Shown here: one piece after another, positions 1-10,124 of the stretch
Layout of the letters: every line of letters starts with the position of its first letter
Numbering within the stretch: the first letter of the stretch is position 1
Assembly: GCF_002149015.1 (NCBI RefSeq)
Contig: NZ_NGFO01000003.1
Span: forward strand, 1-64,000
From: Gordonia lacunae
GTDB taxonomy: Bacteria; Actinomycetota; Actinomycetes; Mycobacteriales; Mycobacteriaceae
Direction of reading: 5' to 3'
Length of the DNA stretch: 64,000 nt
Notes under the pieces: model-generated
What the model saw: the letters and a program-made list of their open reading frames with translations, nothing else
What the model was told of the DNA's origin: nothing
Database searches by the model: none
Translations under genes and position numbers: made by a program

Positions 1-1306
1 GGAGTGGGGTGACCGTGCGGACAGCGGCGCGACCCGGCACCGGGGTGACGAGCGAGGCGGCGCGAACGGCACGCTCACGGGCGGCCGGGACGTCGTCGGC
101 GGTCGCGGTGATCACGCCCATCCGCCGGCGGTGGAAGCTCTCCGGCTTGCCGAACAACCGGATGTCGGTCTCGGGGACGGCGAGCGCGGCGGCGACGTTC
201 TCGAATCCGATGGCCGGCTGGTCGAGTTGCCCGTAGATGACGGCCGACGCACCCGGGGACGCGAGCGTGACATCGACCGGGAGGCCGAGGATCGCCCGCG
301 CGTGCATCTCGAACTCCGACAAGCGCTGGGTCGCCATCGTGACGAGACCGGTGTCGTGGGGCCGGGGACTGACCTCGGAGAAGTAGACGTCGTCGCCCTT
401 GACGAACAGCTCGACCCCGAAAACACCGCGCCCGGCCAGTTTTCCGTCGCCGAGGGCGGTGGCGATGCGCGCCGCGATCGAGGTCGCCGATGCATGTGCG
501 TCGGTGCTCATCTCGTGCGGTTGCCAGCTCTCCACGTAGTCGCCGTTGATCTGCCGGTGACCGATGGGCGCACAGAAGTGCGACGTGAGCCGACCGGTGG
601 CCGGATCGATCGCCCGGACCGTGAGAAGGGTGATCTCGTAGTCGAATTCGACGAAACCCTCGACGATCACCCGGGTACCCCGCACGCGACCACCGGTGTT
701 CGCGGTCTCCCACGCCGACGCCAGGTCCTCGGGACCGTGAACGACCGACTGCCCCTTGCCCGACGAGGACATGACCGGCTTGATGACGCACGGGAAACCG
801 ATCTGGCGGGCCGCGACGGTGACGTCGTCGAGCGTGTCGGCGAAGAGATAGGGCGATGTCGGCAGGCCGAGCTCCTCGTCGGCGAGGCGCCGGATCCCCT
901 CGCGGTTCATCGTGGCGACGACCGCGCTCGCGGTCGGGATGACCTCGGAGATACCGCGTTCGGCGATGTCGACCAGGGCCTCGGTGGCGATCGCCTCGAT
1001 CTCGGGCACCACATACGCGGGACGATGCTTGTCGACGACGGCGCGCAGCGCGTCGGCATCGGTCATGTCGATGACCTCGGCGTGATGGGCCACCTGGTGG
1101 CCGGGTGCGTCGGCGTAGCGGTCCACGGCGACGACCTCGACACCGAGCCGCTGGAATGCGATCACGACTTCTTTGCCGAGTTCACCGGCTCCGAGGACCA
1201 TGACCTTGGTCGCGGTCGGACTCAGCGGCGTGCCGATCACGTCCGGTGGCCCCGTCGTCGGCGCCGGCTGGGCTGCGCTGATCGCGCTCTCGCTGTTCGA
1301 CGTCAT
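1..1306 (-). CDS. purT: PurT, formate-dependent GAR transformylase (3' end cut by window)
   Basis: Formate- and ATP-dependent formylation of glycinamide ribonucleotide, the folate-free alternative to PurN in purine synthesis. The start ATG at 1306 opens a protein with a ~30-residue extension, then the nucleotide-binding stretch [12 protein letters not shown] (residues 35-46), MNREGIRRL (133-141), ATP-grasp loop [12 protein letters not shown] (176-187) and the metal/ATP motif [11 protein letters not shown] (310-320). These are PurT signatures; the close relative PurK lacks this combination. About 435 codons are visible, so only the last few residues can lie outside the window. A short GAGG sits directly before the ATG, so the ribosome site is weak and the start may be a little downstream. 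The 37-bp repeat array occupies its upstream region. Confidence 0.93.
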   Translation of the reverse strand, partial: MTSNSESAISAAQPAPTTGPPDVIGTPLSPTATKVMVLGAGELGKEVVIAFQRLGVEVVAVDRYADAPGHQVAHHAEVIDMTDADALRAVVDKHRPAYVVPEIEAIATEALVDIAERGISEVIPTASAVVATMNREGIRRLADEELGLPTSPYLFADTLDDVTVAARQIGFPCVIKPVMSSSGKGQSVVHGPEDLASAWETANTGGRVRGTRVIVEGFVEFDYEITLLTVRAIDPATGRLTSHFCAPIGHRQINGDYVESWQPHEMSTDAHASATSIAARIATALGDGKLAGRGVFGVELFVKGDDVYFSEVSPRPHDTGLVTMATQRLSEFEMHARAILGLPVDVTLASPGASAVIYGQLDQPAIGFENVAAALAVPETDIRLFGKPESFHRRRMGVITATADDVPAARERAVRAASLVTPVPGRAAVRTVTPL

Positions 1307-1348
1307 CCTCAAATCCTACTTGCCGTCAGCACAGATCCCGACGCGGTC

Positions 1349-1496
1349 GGCGCCGGGAGCGAAGCGAGCGGGCCGGATGTCACTCGGCGCCGGGAGCGGG
1401 GCGAGCGGGCCGGATGTGACCCGGCGCCGGGAGCGGGGCGAGCGGGCCGGATGTGACCCGGCGCCGGGAGCGGAGCGAGCGGGCCGGATATGACCC
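1349..1496. repeat. Four tandem copies of a 37-bp GC-rich repeat
   Basis: Units begin with GGCGCCGGGAGCG at 1349, 1386, 1423 and 1460, an exact 37-bp period. Units 2 and 3 are almost identical; 1 and 4 differ by a few bases (for example GATGTCACTC, GATATGACCC). The array fills the spacer between the end of the UBP gene and the purT start. Not a CRISPR: copies are contiguous, with no spacers. The sub-motif GAGCGAAGCGAGCGGGCC resembles scattered repeats common in GC-rich actinobacteria (inference). Confidence 0.9.
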
Positions 1497-1508
1497 GTTG
1501 CGGGGAGC

Positions 1509-1865
1509 TCATCCCGTGACCTCGTGCACGAAGCACCACCGCCACACCTCACCCGGCTCGGCGGAGCGCATGACCGGGTGCCCGGTGTCGTGGAAGTGTC
1601 CCGTCGCATGCCGGCGCGGGCTGGAGTCGCAACACCCGATGTGCCCGCACGTCAAGCACTTCCGTAGGTGGGCCCAGTGGGTCTCCCCGATCGCGACGCA
1701 ATCCTGGCAGCTGCGGTCGTCGCCGGAAGCGGGGGCCGGGTCGTCGGCCGGCGCGGCGGCGAAGGCCTCCAGTTCGGCACAGCGGGCGGTGGCCGCCGAG
1801 CTGTCCGGCGACGGTCCCGGGGAACCGGGCGAGGACTTCCGGCGAAAGATCTGCATGCTCGACAT
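1509..1865 (-). CDS. UBP-type zinc-finger protein
   Basis: Small soluble protein (about 118 residues) with a Cys/His-rich C-terminal half: CQDC, HWAHLRKCLTCGHIGCCDSS, RRHATGHFHDTGHP and a final WRWCF. This spacing of Cys and His is that of the ubiquitin-hydrolase-type zinc finger (ZnF-UBP) found as stand-alone proteins in actinobacteria. The first ~50 residues are Ala/Pro/Asp-rich and probably flexible. It diverges from the NhaP antiporter gene starting 36 bp away, a pairing seen in other actinobacteria (memory). Several in-frame ATGs exist (1877, 1865, 1856); GGTGG a few bases before 1865 favours that one. The bacterial role is unknown; zinc binding is a safe inference, ubiquitin binding is not. 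Confidence 0.8.
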   Translation of the reverse strand: MSSMQIFRRKSSPGSPGPSPDSSAATARCAELEAFAAAPADDPAPASGDDRSCQDCVAIGETHWAHLRKCLTCGHIGCCDSSPRRHATGHFHDTGHPVMRSAEPGEVWRWCFVHEVTG

Positions 1866-1900
1866 TATCCACCGCACTGGGCGCGATTAGAGTCGCTCGA

Positions 1901-3493
1901 ATGGGCGCATCGCTACTGCTGGTCGCGGTCATCGCCGTGGCGGTCGCCGCTCTGTGCCGTCGCTACGGGTTGTCCTCGCCGCTCGTGCTGGTCACCGTCG
2001 GGCTGGGCATCGGATGGATCCCCGAGCTGCCGTCGGTGGCCCTGGAACCGGAGCTGGTGCTGTTCCTCATCCTGCCGCCGCTGCTGTACTCGGCCGCACA
2101 GGAGAGTTCGTACCAGGCGTTCCGCGCCAACTGGCGCGCGATCGGGTTCCTGGCGGTCGGTCTCCCGCTGGTGACGACGCTGGTCGTCGGGTATGTCGCC
2201 TATCTCGTGGTCCCCAACCTCCCGCTCGCCGCGGCCCTGGTCCTCGGCGCCGTCGTCGCGCCGCCGGACGCGGTGTCCGCGCAGGCCATCGGCCGCCGGC
2301 TGGGTCTGCCGCGCCGGATGATGACGCTGCTCGGCGGCGAGAGCCTGCTCAACGACGCGACGGCCCTGACGGCGTTCCGGATCGCCCTCGCCGCCGCGGT
2401 GGGGGCCACCGCAACGGTCGGCGAAGGGGCGCTGACGTTCGCGGTGGCCGCCCTCGGCGGCCTGATCGTGGGCCTCCTCGTCGGGGTGGTGGTGTCCTGG
2501 GTGCGCGTCTGGCTCACCGACCCGCCGATGGAGACCGCCATCGGCATCATCGTCCCGTTCGCCACGTACTACGCGGCCGAGGAACTGCACGGCTCGGGTG
2601 TCATCGCGGTGGTGACCGCCGGTCTCTACCTCGGCCACCGGTCGGTGCGGTTGGGCTATGCGACACGCCTGCAGGACGAGGCGGTACGCAAGTCGATCGA
2701 CACCATCCTCGAGTCGTTCGTCTTCCTGCTCATCGGGCTCCAGCTGCCCATGCTCATCGACGGTGTCGAGAACGAGTCGTGGACGCAGATCGCCATCGAC
2801 GCCGCGGCGGTCCTGGCGGCGACGATCCTCGTGCGGATCGTCTGGGTCTTCCCGGCGACCTATCTGCCCCGACTGCTCTCGCGACGGATCCGCGACCGCG
2901 AGCCGCCACCCACCCCGGCATCGGTGTTCGTGGTGTCCTGGGCCGGCATGCGCGGCGTGGTGTCGCTGGCCGCCGCGTTCGCCATCCCCGTGTACACCGA
3001 GACGAACGAGCCCTTCCCCGCGCGCGCGGAGATCCTGTTCCTGACCTTCGTCGTCGTGGTGGGGACGCTGCTGATCCAGGGCACGACCCTGCCCTGGGTC
3101 ATCCGGTTCCTCGGGGTCAGCGGCGACGAACACGCGCAGGACCGGCTGGCGTATGCGGCCGCCCAGGACCGGGCGTCCCGCGAAGCCGAACGCCGGCTCG
3201 ACGAGTACGCCGCGGAGCTGACCGACGACGACCCGCGCCGGCTCCAGGTGGTGATGCTCCGCAAGTGGGTCACGACGCAGCGCAACGTGGCGTGGGAGGA
3301 ACTGGGCCGGGGGCCCGAGGATCTCGGCGAGAGTCCCACGTCGGCCGGCGCGCGCCTGCGGACGGAGATCCTGCAGATCCAGCGGGCGGCGTTCATCGCC
3401 GAACGCGACGCCGGCCGCATCGACGACGAGGTATTGCGGATCGCGTTGCGCCGCCTCGACTTCGCCGAGGGGCAGGGCGACCGCGACACCTAG
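1901..3493 (+). CDS. NhaP/YjcE-type Na+/H+ antiporter (CPA1 family)
   Basis: Integral membrane sodium(potassium)/proton exchanger, 530 residues. About a dozen hydrophobic segments fill residues 1-415. The CPA1 signature is present: FLILPPLLYSAA near residue 55-66, APPDAVSAQAIGRRLGLP near 120, and GGESLLNDATAL near 150 with the ion-binding Asn-Asp pair. A charged cytoplasmic tail of ~115 residues follows, rich in Arg/Glu and predicted helical (AQDRASREAERRLDEYAAEL), typical of regulatory tails in this family. It helps pH and Na+ homeostasis. It is the likely orthologue type of mycobacterial Rv2287 (memory). Divergent to the UBP zinc-finger gene. Confidence 0.9.
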   Translation: MGASLLLVAVIAVAVAALCRRYGLSSPLVLVTVGLGIGWIPELPSVALEPELVLFLILPPLLYSAAQESSYQAFRANWRAIGFLAVGLPLVTTLVVGYVAYLVVPNLPLAAALVLGAVVAPPDAVSAQAIGRRLGLPRRMMTLLGGESLLNDATALTAFRIALAAAVGATATVGEGALTFAVAALGGLIVGLLVGVVVSWVRVWLTDPPMETAIGIIVPFATYYAAEELHGSGVIAVVTAGLYLGHRSVRLGYATRLQDEAVRKSIDTILESFVFLLIGLQLPMLIDGVENESWTQIAIDAAAVLAATILVRIVWVFPATYLPRLLSRRIRDREPPPTPASVFVVSWAGMRGVVSLAAAFAIPVYTETNEPFPARAEILFLTFVVVVGTLLIQGTTLPWVIRFLGVSGDEHAQDRLAYAAAQDRASREAERRLDEYAAELTDDDPRRLQVVMLRKWVTTQRNVAWEELGRGPEDLGESPTSAGARLRTEILQIQRAAFIAERDAGRIDDEVLRIALRRLDFAEGQGDRDT

Positions 3494-3564
3494 CCCCCAT
3501 CCGAACGACTCCGGGGAGTTCTGCCCATTCCGCGTTCGGCCGCCCGGCCCTACCGTCGGTTCCC

Positions 3565-3963
3565 ATGACCACGACCCTCACCCGCCTGGCCACCGCCGGC
3601 GCCTCCCTCGTCCTCACCACCGGCGCGCTCGCCATCGGCACCGCGACCGCGACCGCCGCGCCGTCCGCCCCGTCCTGCGATGCCGGGCAGCGGTTCGTCA
3701 CCTCCGTTGTCACCGCGCAGTCGGCGGCATCGATCTGTCAGTGGCGCACCGATGGATCCCTCGAATACCGGGGTGTCGCACGCTCGAGCGGGAACACCCT
3801 GTGCATCCCGGTGTCCGAGGTGCGCGTGCAGGAGAACGGCAGCGGCCGCCCGTACTACGTCGCCTACAACAACGGATACAGGTACTCGGTCTTCGACGGA
3901 CTGAGCCTGAGCATCGTCGGCCCCGACGGGTTGCTGATCAGCTCCGAGGCCGCGATCGGCTGA
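3565..3963 (+). CDS. Small secreted protein of unknown function
   Basis: A 132-residue protein that starts MTTTLTRLATAGASLVLTTG and has a clear signal peptide: a short basic start, a hydrophobic Ala/Leu/Thr core and an Ala-rich cleavage zone (ATATAAPSAP), with cleavage predicted near residue 33. The mature part (about 100 residues) holds two Cys (CDAGQRF, ICQWR) plus a third at TLCIPVSE and many Ser/Tyr residues, including YNNGYRYSV, so an extracytoplasmic beta-rich fold with a disulfide is plausible. I do not recognise a family. The gene lies between the antiporter and, tail to tail with a 9-bp gap, the adenylate cyclase. The ATG at 3565 is preferred because the long upstream reading frame overlaps the antiporter gene. 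Confidence 0.72.
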   Translation: MTTTLTRLATAGASLVLTTGALAIGTATATAAPSAPSCDAGQRFVTSVVTAQSAASICQWRTDGSLEYRGVARSSGNTLCIPVSEVRVQENGSGRPYYVAYNNGYRYSVFDGLSLSIVGPDGLLISSEAAIG

Positions 3964-3972
3964 GCGGGACCG

Positions 3973-5526
3973 TCATTCCCCGTCGACGAACGCGGCGAAC
4001 ACGGTGGTCTCCTCGGTACGGCCGCGCAGCGAGGTGGTCTCCTGCTCTTCCCAGCGGTCGGCCTCTTTCTGCTGCGCGGCCTTGACCGCGCGTCCGGAGG
4101 CCAACGGACGCCGCGGATCCCGCTTGGCCAGCTCCGACAACCGCGCACTCTCGTTGACCGGGTCGCCGATCACGGTGTACTCGAATCGCTCGATGGCGCC
4201 GACGTTCCCGGCGACCACGGCCCCGTGGCTGACCCCGATCCCGGCGGAGAGCTCCGGCACCTCCTCGGCCAACCCGTGGGCGATATCGCGGGCGGTGGCG
4301 AGTGCGCTGCCGGCCGCGTCGTCGAGATCGATGGGTGCGCCGAAGATCGCGAGTACCGCGTCGCCCTCGAACTTGTTGACCAGGCCGCCGTGTTCCTCGA
4401 CCGCTCGTACGATCACGGCGAAGAACTTGTTGAGTATCTCGACGACCTCGGTCGGGCGTCGTTGCGCGGCAAGCGTCGTCGAACCGATGACGTCGACGAA
4501 CAGGGTGGCGGCCAGGCGTTCGGTGCCGCCGAGTTCCGGGCTCGACGACAACGCGGCCTCGGCGACGTCGTGTCCCACATGGCGTCCGAAGAGATCCCGT
4601 ATCCGCTCTCGCTCACGGAGTCCGGCGACCATCGAGTTGAAACCGACCTGGAGGTCGCCGAGTTCGGTGCCGTCGTAGACGACGAGGTCGGCGTTGTCCA
4701 GGTCGCCGTCGCTCACGCGGTTCATCCCGGCGCGCACGCTCCGGATGGGCCCGGTGACGCTCATGCTCGACAGCAGCGTCAACAGTAGGCCGGTGAAGAG
4801 TGCGGTGATCCCGAGGACGGTCGCCCCGACGAACAGGTCGAGTTTGGACGTCTCGTCGCGCGCGAGCCCGAAGGCCAGCACCAGCAGGATGCCGATGATC
4901 GGGATCGCCGAACCCACCATCCACGAGACGACCGAGCGCGCCTTCACACCGGTGCGTTTGCGTCGACGGTGTCCGGCCGAGATCAGTTCCGCCGCAACGG
5001 GACGCAGCGTGAAGTCGATGAACAGATACGAGATCGCCACCACCACGACGCCACTGAGGCTCACCACGAACAGCGTCTTCGGGATCAGCTGCGGGTCGAC
5101 GATCCCGTACATGATGGTGAGCATCACGGTGGCGATGCCCCACAGGAATCCCTGCACCAGTGACAACCGCCACGGCAGCCGCATCGTCCGACGGGCATCG
5201 CGCTTGGTCGGCGCGACGTCGCGGATCGCCCAGCGCAGGTCGCGGACGCCGACGTAGGTGCCCCACCCGATCCCCACGACGAAGGCCGCGGTGATGTAGA
5301 CGGGCACCACGATGAAGTTGACCCACCACAGTTCGGCGGTGAAGATGGTCGGCTGCGGGATGCCGACCGCGGTGAGCGCGACCGCGACGATCGCCCCGAA
5401 CAGGTTGGCCACCACGATCGACGCGGTGAGCAGCGTCTGGATGCGGACCCGCTGTTTGACCGAGCTCTCGCCGACGGAGCCGAGCAGGATGGACCCGTAG
5501 TCGCGACTCCCCCGCTTCGCACGCAT
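3973..5526 (-). CDS. Membrane class III adenylate cyclase with HAMP domain
   Basis: Makes cAMP from ATP at the inner face of the membrane. The ~517-residue protein has six hydrophobic segments in residues ~25-240, a HAMP linker (SVTGPIRSVRAGMNRVSDGDLD, near 255-280) and a C-terminal class III cyclase domain (~330-500) with LFVDVIGSTTLAA (first metal Asp), KFEGDAVLAIFGAP (second metal Asp region) and GNVGAIERFEYTVIGDPVN. This 6TM-HAMP-cyclase layout is that of the mycobacterial Rv1318c-Rv1320c/Rv3645 group. The start is uncertain: ATG 5526, or GTG 5532 two codons earlier; neither has a strong ribosome site. It stands between the secreted-protein gene and purA, with no obvious operon partner. 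Confidence 0.9.
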   Translation of the reverse strand: MRAKRGSRDYGSILLGSVGESSVKQRVRIQTLLTASIVVANLFGAIVAVALTAVGIPQPTIFTAELWWVNFIVVPVYITAAFVVGIGWGTYVGVRDLRWAIRDVAPTKRDARRTMRLPWRLSLVQGFLWGIATVMLTIMYGIVDPQLIPKTLFVVSLSGVVVVAISYLFIDFTLRPVAAELISAGHRRRKRTGVKARSVVSWMVGSAIPIIGILLVLAFGLARDETSKLDLFVGATVLGITALFTGLLLTLLSSMSVTGPIRSVRAGMNRVSDGDLDNADLVVYDGTELGDLQVGFNSMVAGLRERERIRDLFGRHVGHDVAEAALSSSPELGGTERLAATLFVDVIGSTTLAAQRRPTEVVEILNKFFAVIVRAVEEHGGLVNKFEGDAVLAIFGAPIDLDDAAGSALATARDIAHGLAEEVPELSAGIGVSHGAVVAGNVGAIERFEYTVIGDPVNESARLSELAKRDPRRPLASGRAVKAAQQKEADRWEEQETTSLRGRTEETTVFAAFVDGE

Positions 5527-5611
5527 GGGCACTAGCTAATCACGATCCCGGGAGCGAACCACCACCCCGCTTCGGTCGAAACCACCACGCCGCTCCCCGA
5601 GGAGCGAAACG

Positions 5612-6946
<1,335 letters not shown>

Positions 6947-6979
6947 CTACTGGGTCGGCGCGCTCGTTACGCTATCCGC

Positions 6980-7636
6980 GTGCCGTTTGCCCTTCTGACC
7001 CAGACCAGCCGCGCCGACGACAAGAAGGCCGTCCGTGCCGCGGTCGCCGATGCACTCACCGATCCCGACATCTCCCGACTCGTCGTCGAACCGCGCGTCG
7101 CCGAGCGGTTCGCACCCACCGTGGCGCACGAAAACGACATCTTCCTGTCTCAGGTGCTCGCCGCACTGATGGTCACCGAGCGACTCGACGTCGAGGTCGC
7201 GTACGTCTCCGCCGAGGCCACCCCGGCGACGCGCCGCTACGGGTTGCCGCACGGACCGGCGGCGCGCGAGCTCGCCGAGCACGGTACCGCGGTCGCCGTG
7301 CCGCTCATCCGCGACGACGCCGCGACGGTCGTGATCGGCAGCGCCCGCCACCTCGGTGCCGAGGGGGCGAAGCTGCACGGCGAGACCTACGTCGACAACG
7401 ACCGTCTGTTCGACGGCGAGGTGCGTTCGATCCTCATCGAGCCGACACTGACCGCGCCCGGGCTGCGCGCACAGGTGGAGCGGATGTTGTTGCCCGGCAG
7501 GTGGTTCGCCGGGCGCGCCTGCCAGACCGGCGGCACCAACGTCGTGGTCGAACGTGAAGGCGTGGTGAACCCGCGCGTCGTGAAACGGTCGACGTTCTAC
7601 CGCCACGTGGCCGATCTGCTGCTCGTCCGCCCCTGA
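6980..7636 (+). CDS. Conserved actinobacterial protein, Rv0358-like position
   Basis: Soluble protein of 218 residues with no signal peptide or membrane segment. Alternating hydrophobic and charged stretches (LDVEVAYVSAEATPATRRYGLP, AVAVPLIRDDAATVVIGSARH) suggest an alpha/beta fold; the C-terminal part MLLPGRWFAGRACQTGGTNVVVEREG is reminiscent of a lipid-kinase/diacylglycerol-kinase-like strand pattern, but I do not assert that. It diverges from purA, as Rv0358 does in M. tuberculosis, and I take it as that orthologue from position and size (Rv0358 is ~215 residues). The start codon at 6980 is GTG. Function unknown. Confidence 0.72.
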   Translation: MPFALLTQTSRADDKKAVRAAVADALTDPDISRLVVEPRVAERFAPTVAHENDIFLSQVLAALMVTERLDVEVAYVSAEATPATRRYGLPHGPAARELAEHGTAVAVPLIRDDAATVVIGSARHLGAEGAKLHGETYVDNDRLFDGEVRSILIEPTLTAPGLRAQVERMLLPGRWFAGRACQTGGTNVVVEREGVVNPRVVKRSTFYRHVADLLLVRP

Positions 7637-7694
7637 CCCGGTATCCAAGGCGCCGCTGCGCATGAAGGTTTGTCGCCACCGGTTCCCGGGAGGG

Positions 7695-9047
7695 TCAGGC
7701 GACGGGCCGCGCCTGGGGACCGGTCGTGAGGTGGAGGTCGTCGCGTCGGATGAGGGCGGTCGCCACGACACTGATGATCGCGGTGAGCACGAGGTATCCG
7801 GCGGCGAGCCAGGGCGACCCGCTCGCCGCGCCGATCAGCGCGGTGAGGATCAGTGGCGTCAGACCCGAGGCGTAGATGCCGGAGAACTGGTAGACGACCG
7901 ACAAGCCCGTGTAGCGCACCGGGGTCGGGTACAGGCTCGCGAACAACGTGCCCTGCGCGCCGTAGAACAGCGCGTGGATCACGCCGAAGACGATCACCAG
8001 CCCGACGGTGAACCACAGCAGGTTCGACGTCCCGAACAGCACGAACACCGGATAGACCGCGACGCCGTAGGCGGTGATCCCGATCAGGTAGATCGTCTTG
8101 GCGCCGTAGCGGTCGGTGAGCAGTCCGGAGAACGGCAGCAAGGCCGCCATCACCAGCGAGGCGATCGTCACGGCCACCAGCACCGGGACCTTCTCCATGT
8201 CGAGTTCGGTGGTCGCGTAGGCGATCGCGAAGACGCCCCAGGTGTTGAAGGCCGAGCCCTCACCCCACCGGGCGAGGAGGCCGAGGACGGTGTTGCGCGT
8301 GTTCGGCGGGACCACGACGTCGCGCAGCGGTGCGGTGGACTTCTTCGCGAGTTCGGCGACCTCGGCGAAGGCGGGCGTCTCGTCGACCTTCAGGCGCACG
8401 ACGAAGCCGATGACCACCAGCACGATGCTCACCAGGAACGCGATGCGCCAGCCGTAGGTCAGGAACGCCTGATCGTCGAGGGCCACCTGCAGGAGGGCGA
8501 ACACACCGGTGCCCAGCGCCAGTCCGAGTGCCAGACCGATCTGCGGAATGCTCCCGAACAGACCGCGCTTGCCGTCCGGACTGTGCTCGACCGACAGCAG
8601 GACCGCACCCGCCCACTCCCCGCCCAGCGCGAACCCCTGCACGATGCGCAACAGCAGCAACAGGATCGGGGCGAGCACACCGACCGACGCCGCGGTCGGC
8701 AAGACACCCATGAGCGCCGTTGCCACGCCCATCATCACCATCGTGATCGCGAGCGTGCGCTTGCGGCCGATGCGATCGCCGATGTGCCCGAACACGATTC
8801 CGCCGATCGGACGCACCACGAAGCCCACCGCGAACGTCGCGAAGGACAGCAAGGTGCCGACGAACGAGCTCTGGTCGGGGAAGAACAGCTGGTTGAACAC
8901 CAGACTCGCCGCGGTCGCGTAGAGGAAGAAGTCGTACCACTCGACGGTCGTACCGAGAAGACTCGCCGCGACGACGGTCCGGAGGCGCTTGCGCCGCTCG
9001 GCATCGGTCTCGCCGGCCGGTACAGGGGTGAGGGTGGTGGTAGCCAT
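7695..9047 (-). CDS. MHS-family MFS transporter (metabolite:H+ symporter)
   Basis: Twelve-segment major facilitator of about 450 residues. The first helix ends in TVVAASLLGTTVEWYDFFLYA, the hallmark of the MHS group (ShiA, KgtP, ProP relatives), and GHIGDRIGRKRTLAITM is the loop 2-3 motif; MQ-like QGFALGGEWAGAVLLSVEH is the typical helix-5 motif. These symporters move carboxylates, amino acids or osmolytes with protons; substrate cannot be read from the sequence. ATG 9047 (MATTTLTPVP) is preferred to an upstream in-frame start, although no clear ribosome site is seen. Three MHS transporters occur in this window (also at 24388 and 36535). Confidence 0.88.
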   Translation of the reverse strand: MATTTLTPVPAGETDAERRKRLRTVVAASLLGTTVEWYDFFLYATAASLVFNQLFFPDQSSFVGTLLSFATFAVGFVVRPIGGIVFGHIGDRIGRKRTLAITMVMMGVATALMGVLPTAASVGVLAPILLLLLRIVQGFALGGEWAGAVLLSVEHSPDGKRGLFGSIPQIGLALGLALGTGVFALLQVALDDQAFLTYGWRIAFLVSIVLVVIGFVVRLKVDETPAFAEVAELAKKSTAPLRDVVVPPNTRNTVLGLLARWGEGSAFNTWGVFAIAYATTELDMEKVPVLVAVTIASLVMAALLPFSGLLTDRYGAKTIYLIGITAYGVAVYPVFVLFGTSNLLWFTVGLVIVFGVIHALFYGAQGTLFASLYPTPVRYTGLSVVYQFSGIYASGLTPLILTALIGAASGSPWLAAGYLVLTAIISVVATALIRRDDLHLTTGPQARPVA

Positions 9048-9161
9048 GACCGACACACGGTAACGACGCGGGCTGCCGATCCGGCGACTACGAATCAGCA
9101 TGAACGAAAAGGCTCGACCGGTTGCGGCGCCGCCGGTTCAGCCGGGGTCAGGCACGACCGG

Positions 9162-10076
9162 TCACCAGGTCATCTCGTCCCGACATCGCCGCTGGTGGTC
9201 GTCGGGATCGATCTGCACCGTCGCATGCTCGAGGCCGTGACGGGCCAGGACGGCCTGCGCGGCGGGCAACACCTCACCGTTGGGCCGACTGCTGCCGAGG
9301 TGGACGGTGGCCACATCCATCCCGGTCGTGAGCGTCCAGACATGGAGGTCGTGCACGTCGTCGACGACGGGGATGTCGGCCAGGTCGGCCCGCAGCGCCT
9401 CGACGTCGACGTGGGCCGGCGCCTGCTGGTTGAGGATCCGCAGCGCGTCGAGCGCGAGCCGCACTGCCCGCGGGACCACCCACAGCGCGATCAGCACCGC
9501 GACGACGATGTCGGCGTACCCCCAACCGGTCGTCATGGCGACGATGCCGGCCACCAGTACGCCGACGCTGCCGACGGCATCGGCCAGCACCTCCAGGTAG
9601 GCGCCGCGGACCGCGATCGATTCCTTTGCGTCGGCCCGCAACAGCAGCATCACCCCGAGGTTCACGAGGAGGCCCACCAGCGCGACGACGATCAGGGTGA
9701 GCCCCGGGACCTGGGGATCGCTGCCGATCCGCTCGACCGCCTCGTAGAGCACGAAGGCGGCGACCCCCATCAGCAGCACGGCGTTGGCGACCGCGGTGAA
9801 CACCTCGGCGCGATGCCAGCCGAAACTACGGGTGTCGGTGATCCGCCCGTGCCGGCCGAGCAACAGCGCGATCAGGCCCATCACGAGCGCGACGACATCG
9901 GTCAGCATGTGTCCGGCGTCGGCGATCAGCGCCAGCGAGTTCACCAGGATGCCGGTGACGAGCTCGACGACGAAGTAGCTGCCGATCAGCCCGACCGCCA
10001 GCACCATCGGCCAGAGCCGACGCTGCCCCGCGGTCCCGGCGGCGGGCGCGTGCGAGTGCGAATGTGAGTGCCCCAT
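9162..10076 (-). CDS. Cation diffusion facilitator (Zn/Cd/Co efflux)
   Basis: Exports divalent metal ions in exchange for protons. About 304 residues: a His-rich N-terminus (MGHSHSHSHAP, metal-binding), six membrane segments with the CDF site residues in LIADAGHMLTDV (segment 2, H-x3-D) and AYLEVLADAVGSVGVL (segment 5, D/E-x3-D), a cytosolic C-terminal ferredoxin-like domain containing DVHDLHVWTLTTGMDVATVHL. HADAGHMLTDV with both His and Asp fits the Zn/Cd-type ZitB/CzcD group. ATG 10076 starts the His motif; a start four codons earlier is possible. A perfect ATATGC/GCATAT dyad lies 14-33 bp upstream, so metal-responsive ArsR/SmtB-type control is likely. Confidence 0.92.
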   Translation of the reverse strand: MGHSHSHSHAPAAGTAGQRRLWPMVLAVGLIGSYFVVELVTGILVNSLALIADAGHMLTDVVALVMGLIALLLGRHGRITDTRSFGWHRAEVFTAVANAVLLMGVAAFVLYEAVERIGSDPQVPGLTLIVVALVGLLVNLGVMLLLRADAKESIAVRGAYLEVLADAVGSVGVLVAGIVAMTTGWGYADIVVAVLIALWVVPRAVRLALDALRILNQQAPAHVDVEALRADLADIPVVDDVHDLHVWTLTTGMDVATVHLGSSRPNGEVLPAAQAVLARHGLEHATVQIDPDDHQRRCRDEMTW

Positions 10077-10089
10077 GATGCCGGTCAAT

Positions 10090-10109
10090 ATATGCAGAAG
10101 TTCGCATAT
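10090..10109. promoter_or_regulatory. Inverted repeat operator before the CDF exporter
   Basis: ATATGC (10090-10095) and GCATAT (10104-10109) form a perfect 6-bp dyad with an 8-bp centre; partial symmetry extends outward (AATATATGC / GCATATGTG). It is AT-rich in a very GC-rich region and ends 14 bp before the CDF start codon. ArsR/SmtB-family metal sensors bind imperfect AT-rich dyads of this size. No ArsR gene is in the window, so the regulator would be encoded elsewhere. Confidence 0.62.
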
Positions 10110-10124
10110 GTGGCAACAGGCTGG

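Noticed and set aside
1349..1496. CRISPR-like look of the 37-bp units
   Set aside because: Units touch each other with no unique spacers and no cas gene is near.
7662..10067. 801-codon plus-strand frame over the MHS and CDF genes
   Set aside because: Composition (Asp/Arg/Gly/His) and lack of ribosome site mark it as a shadow; both minus-strand genes have clear families.
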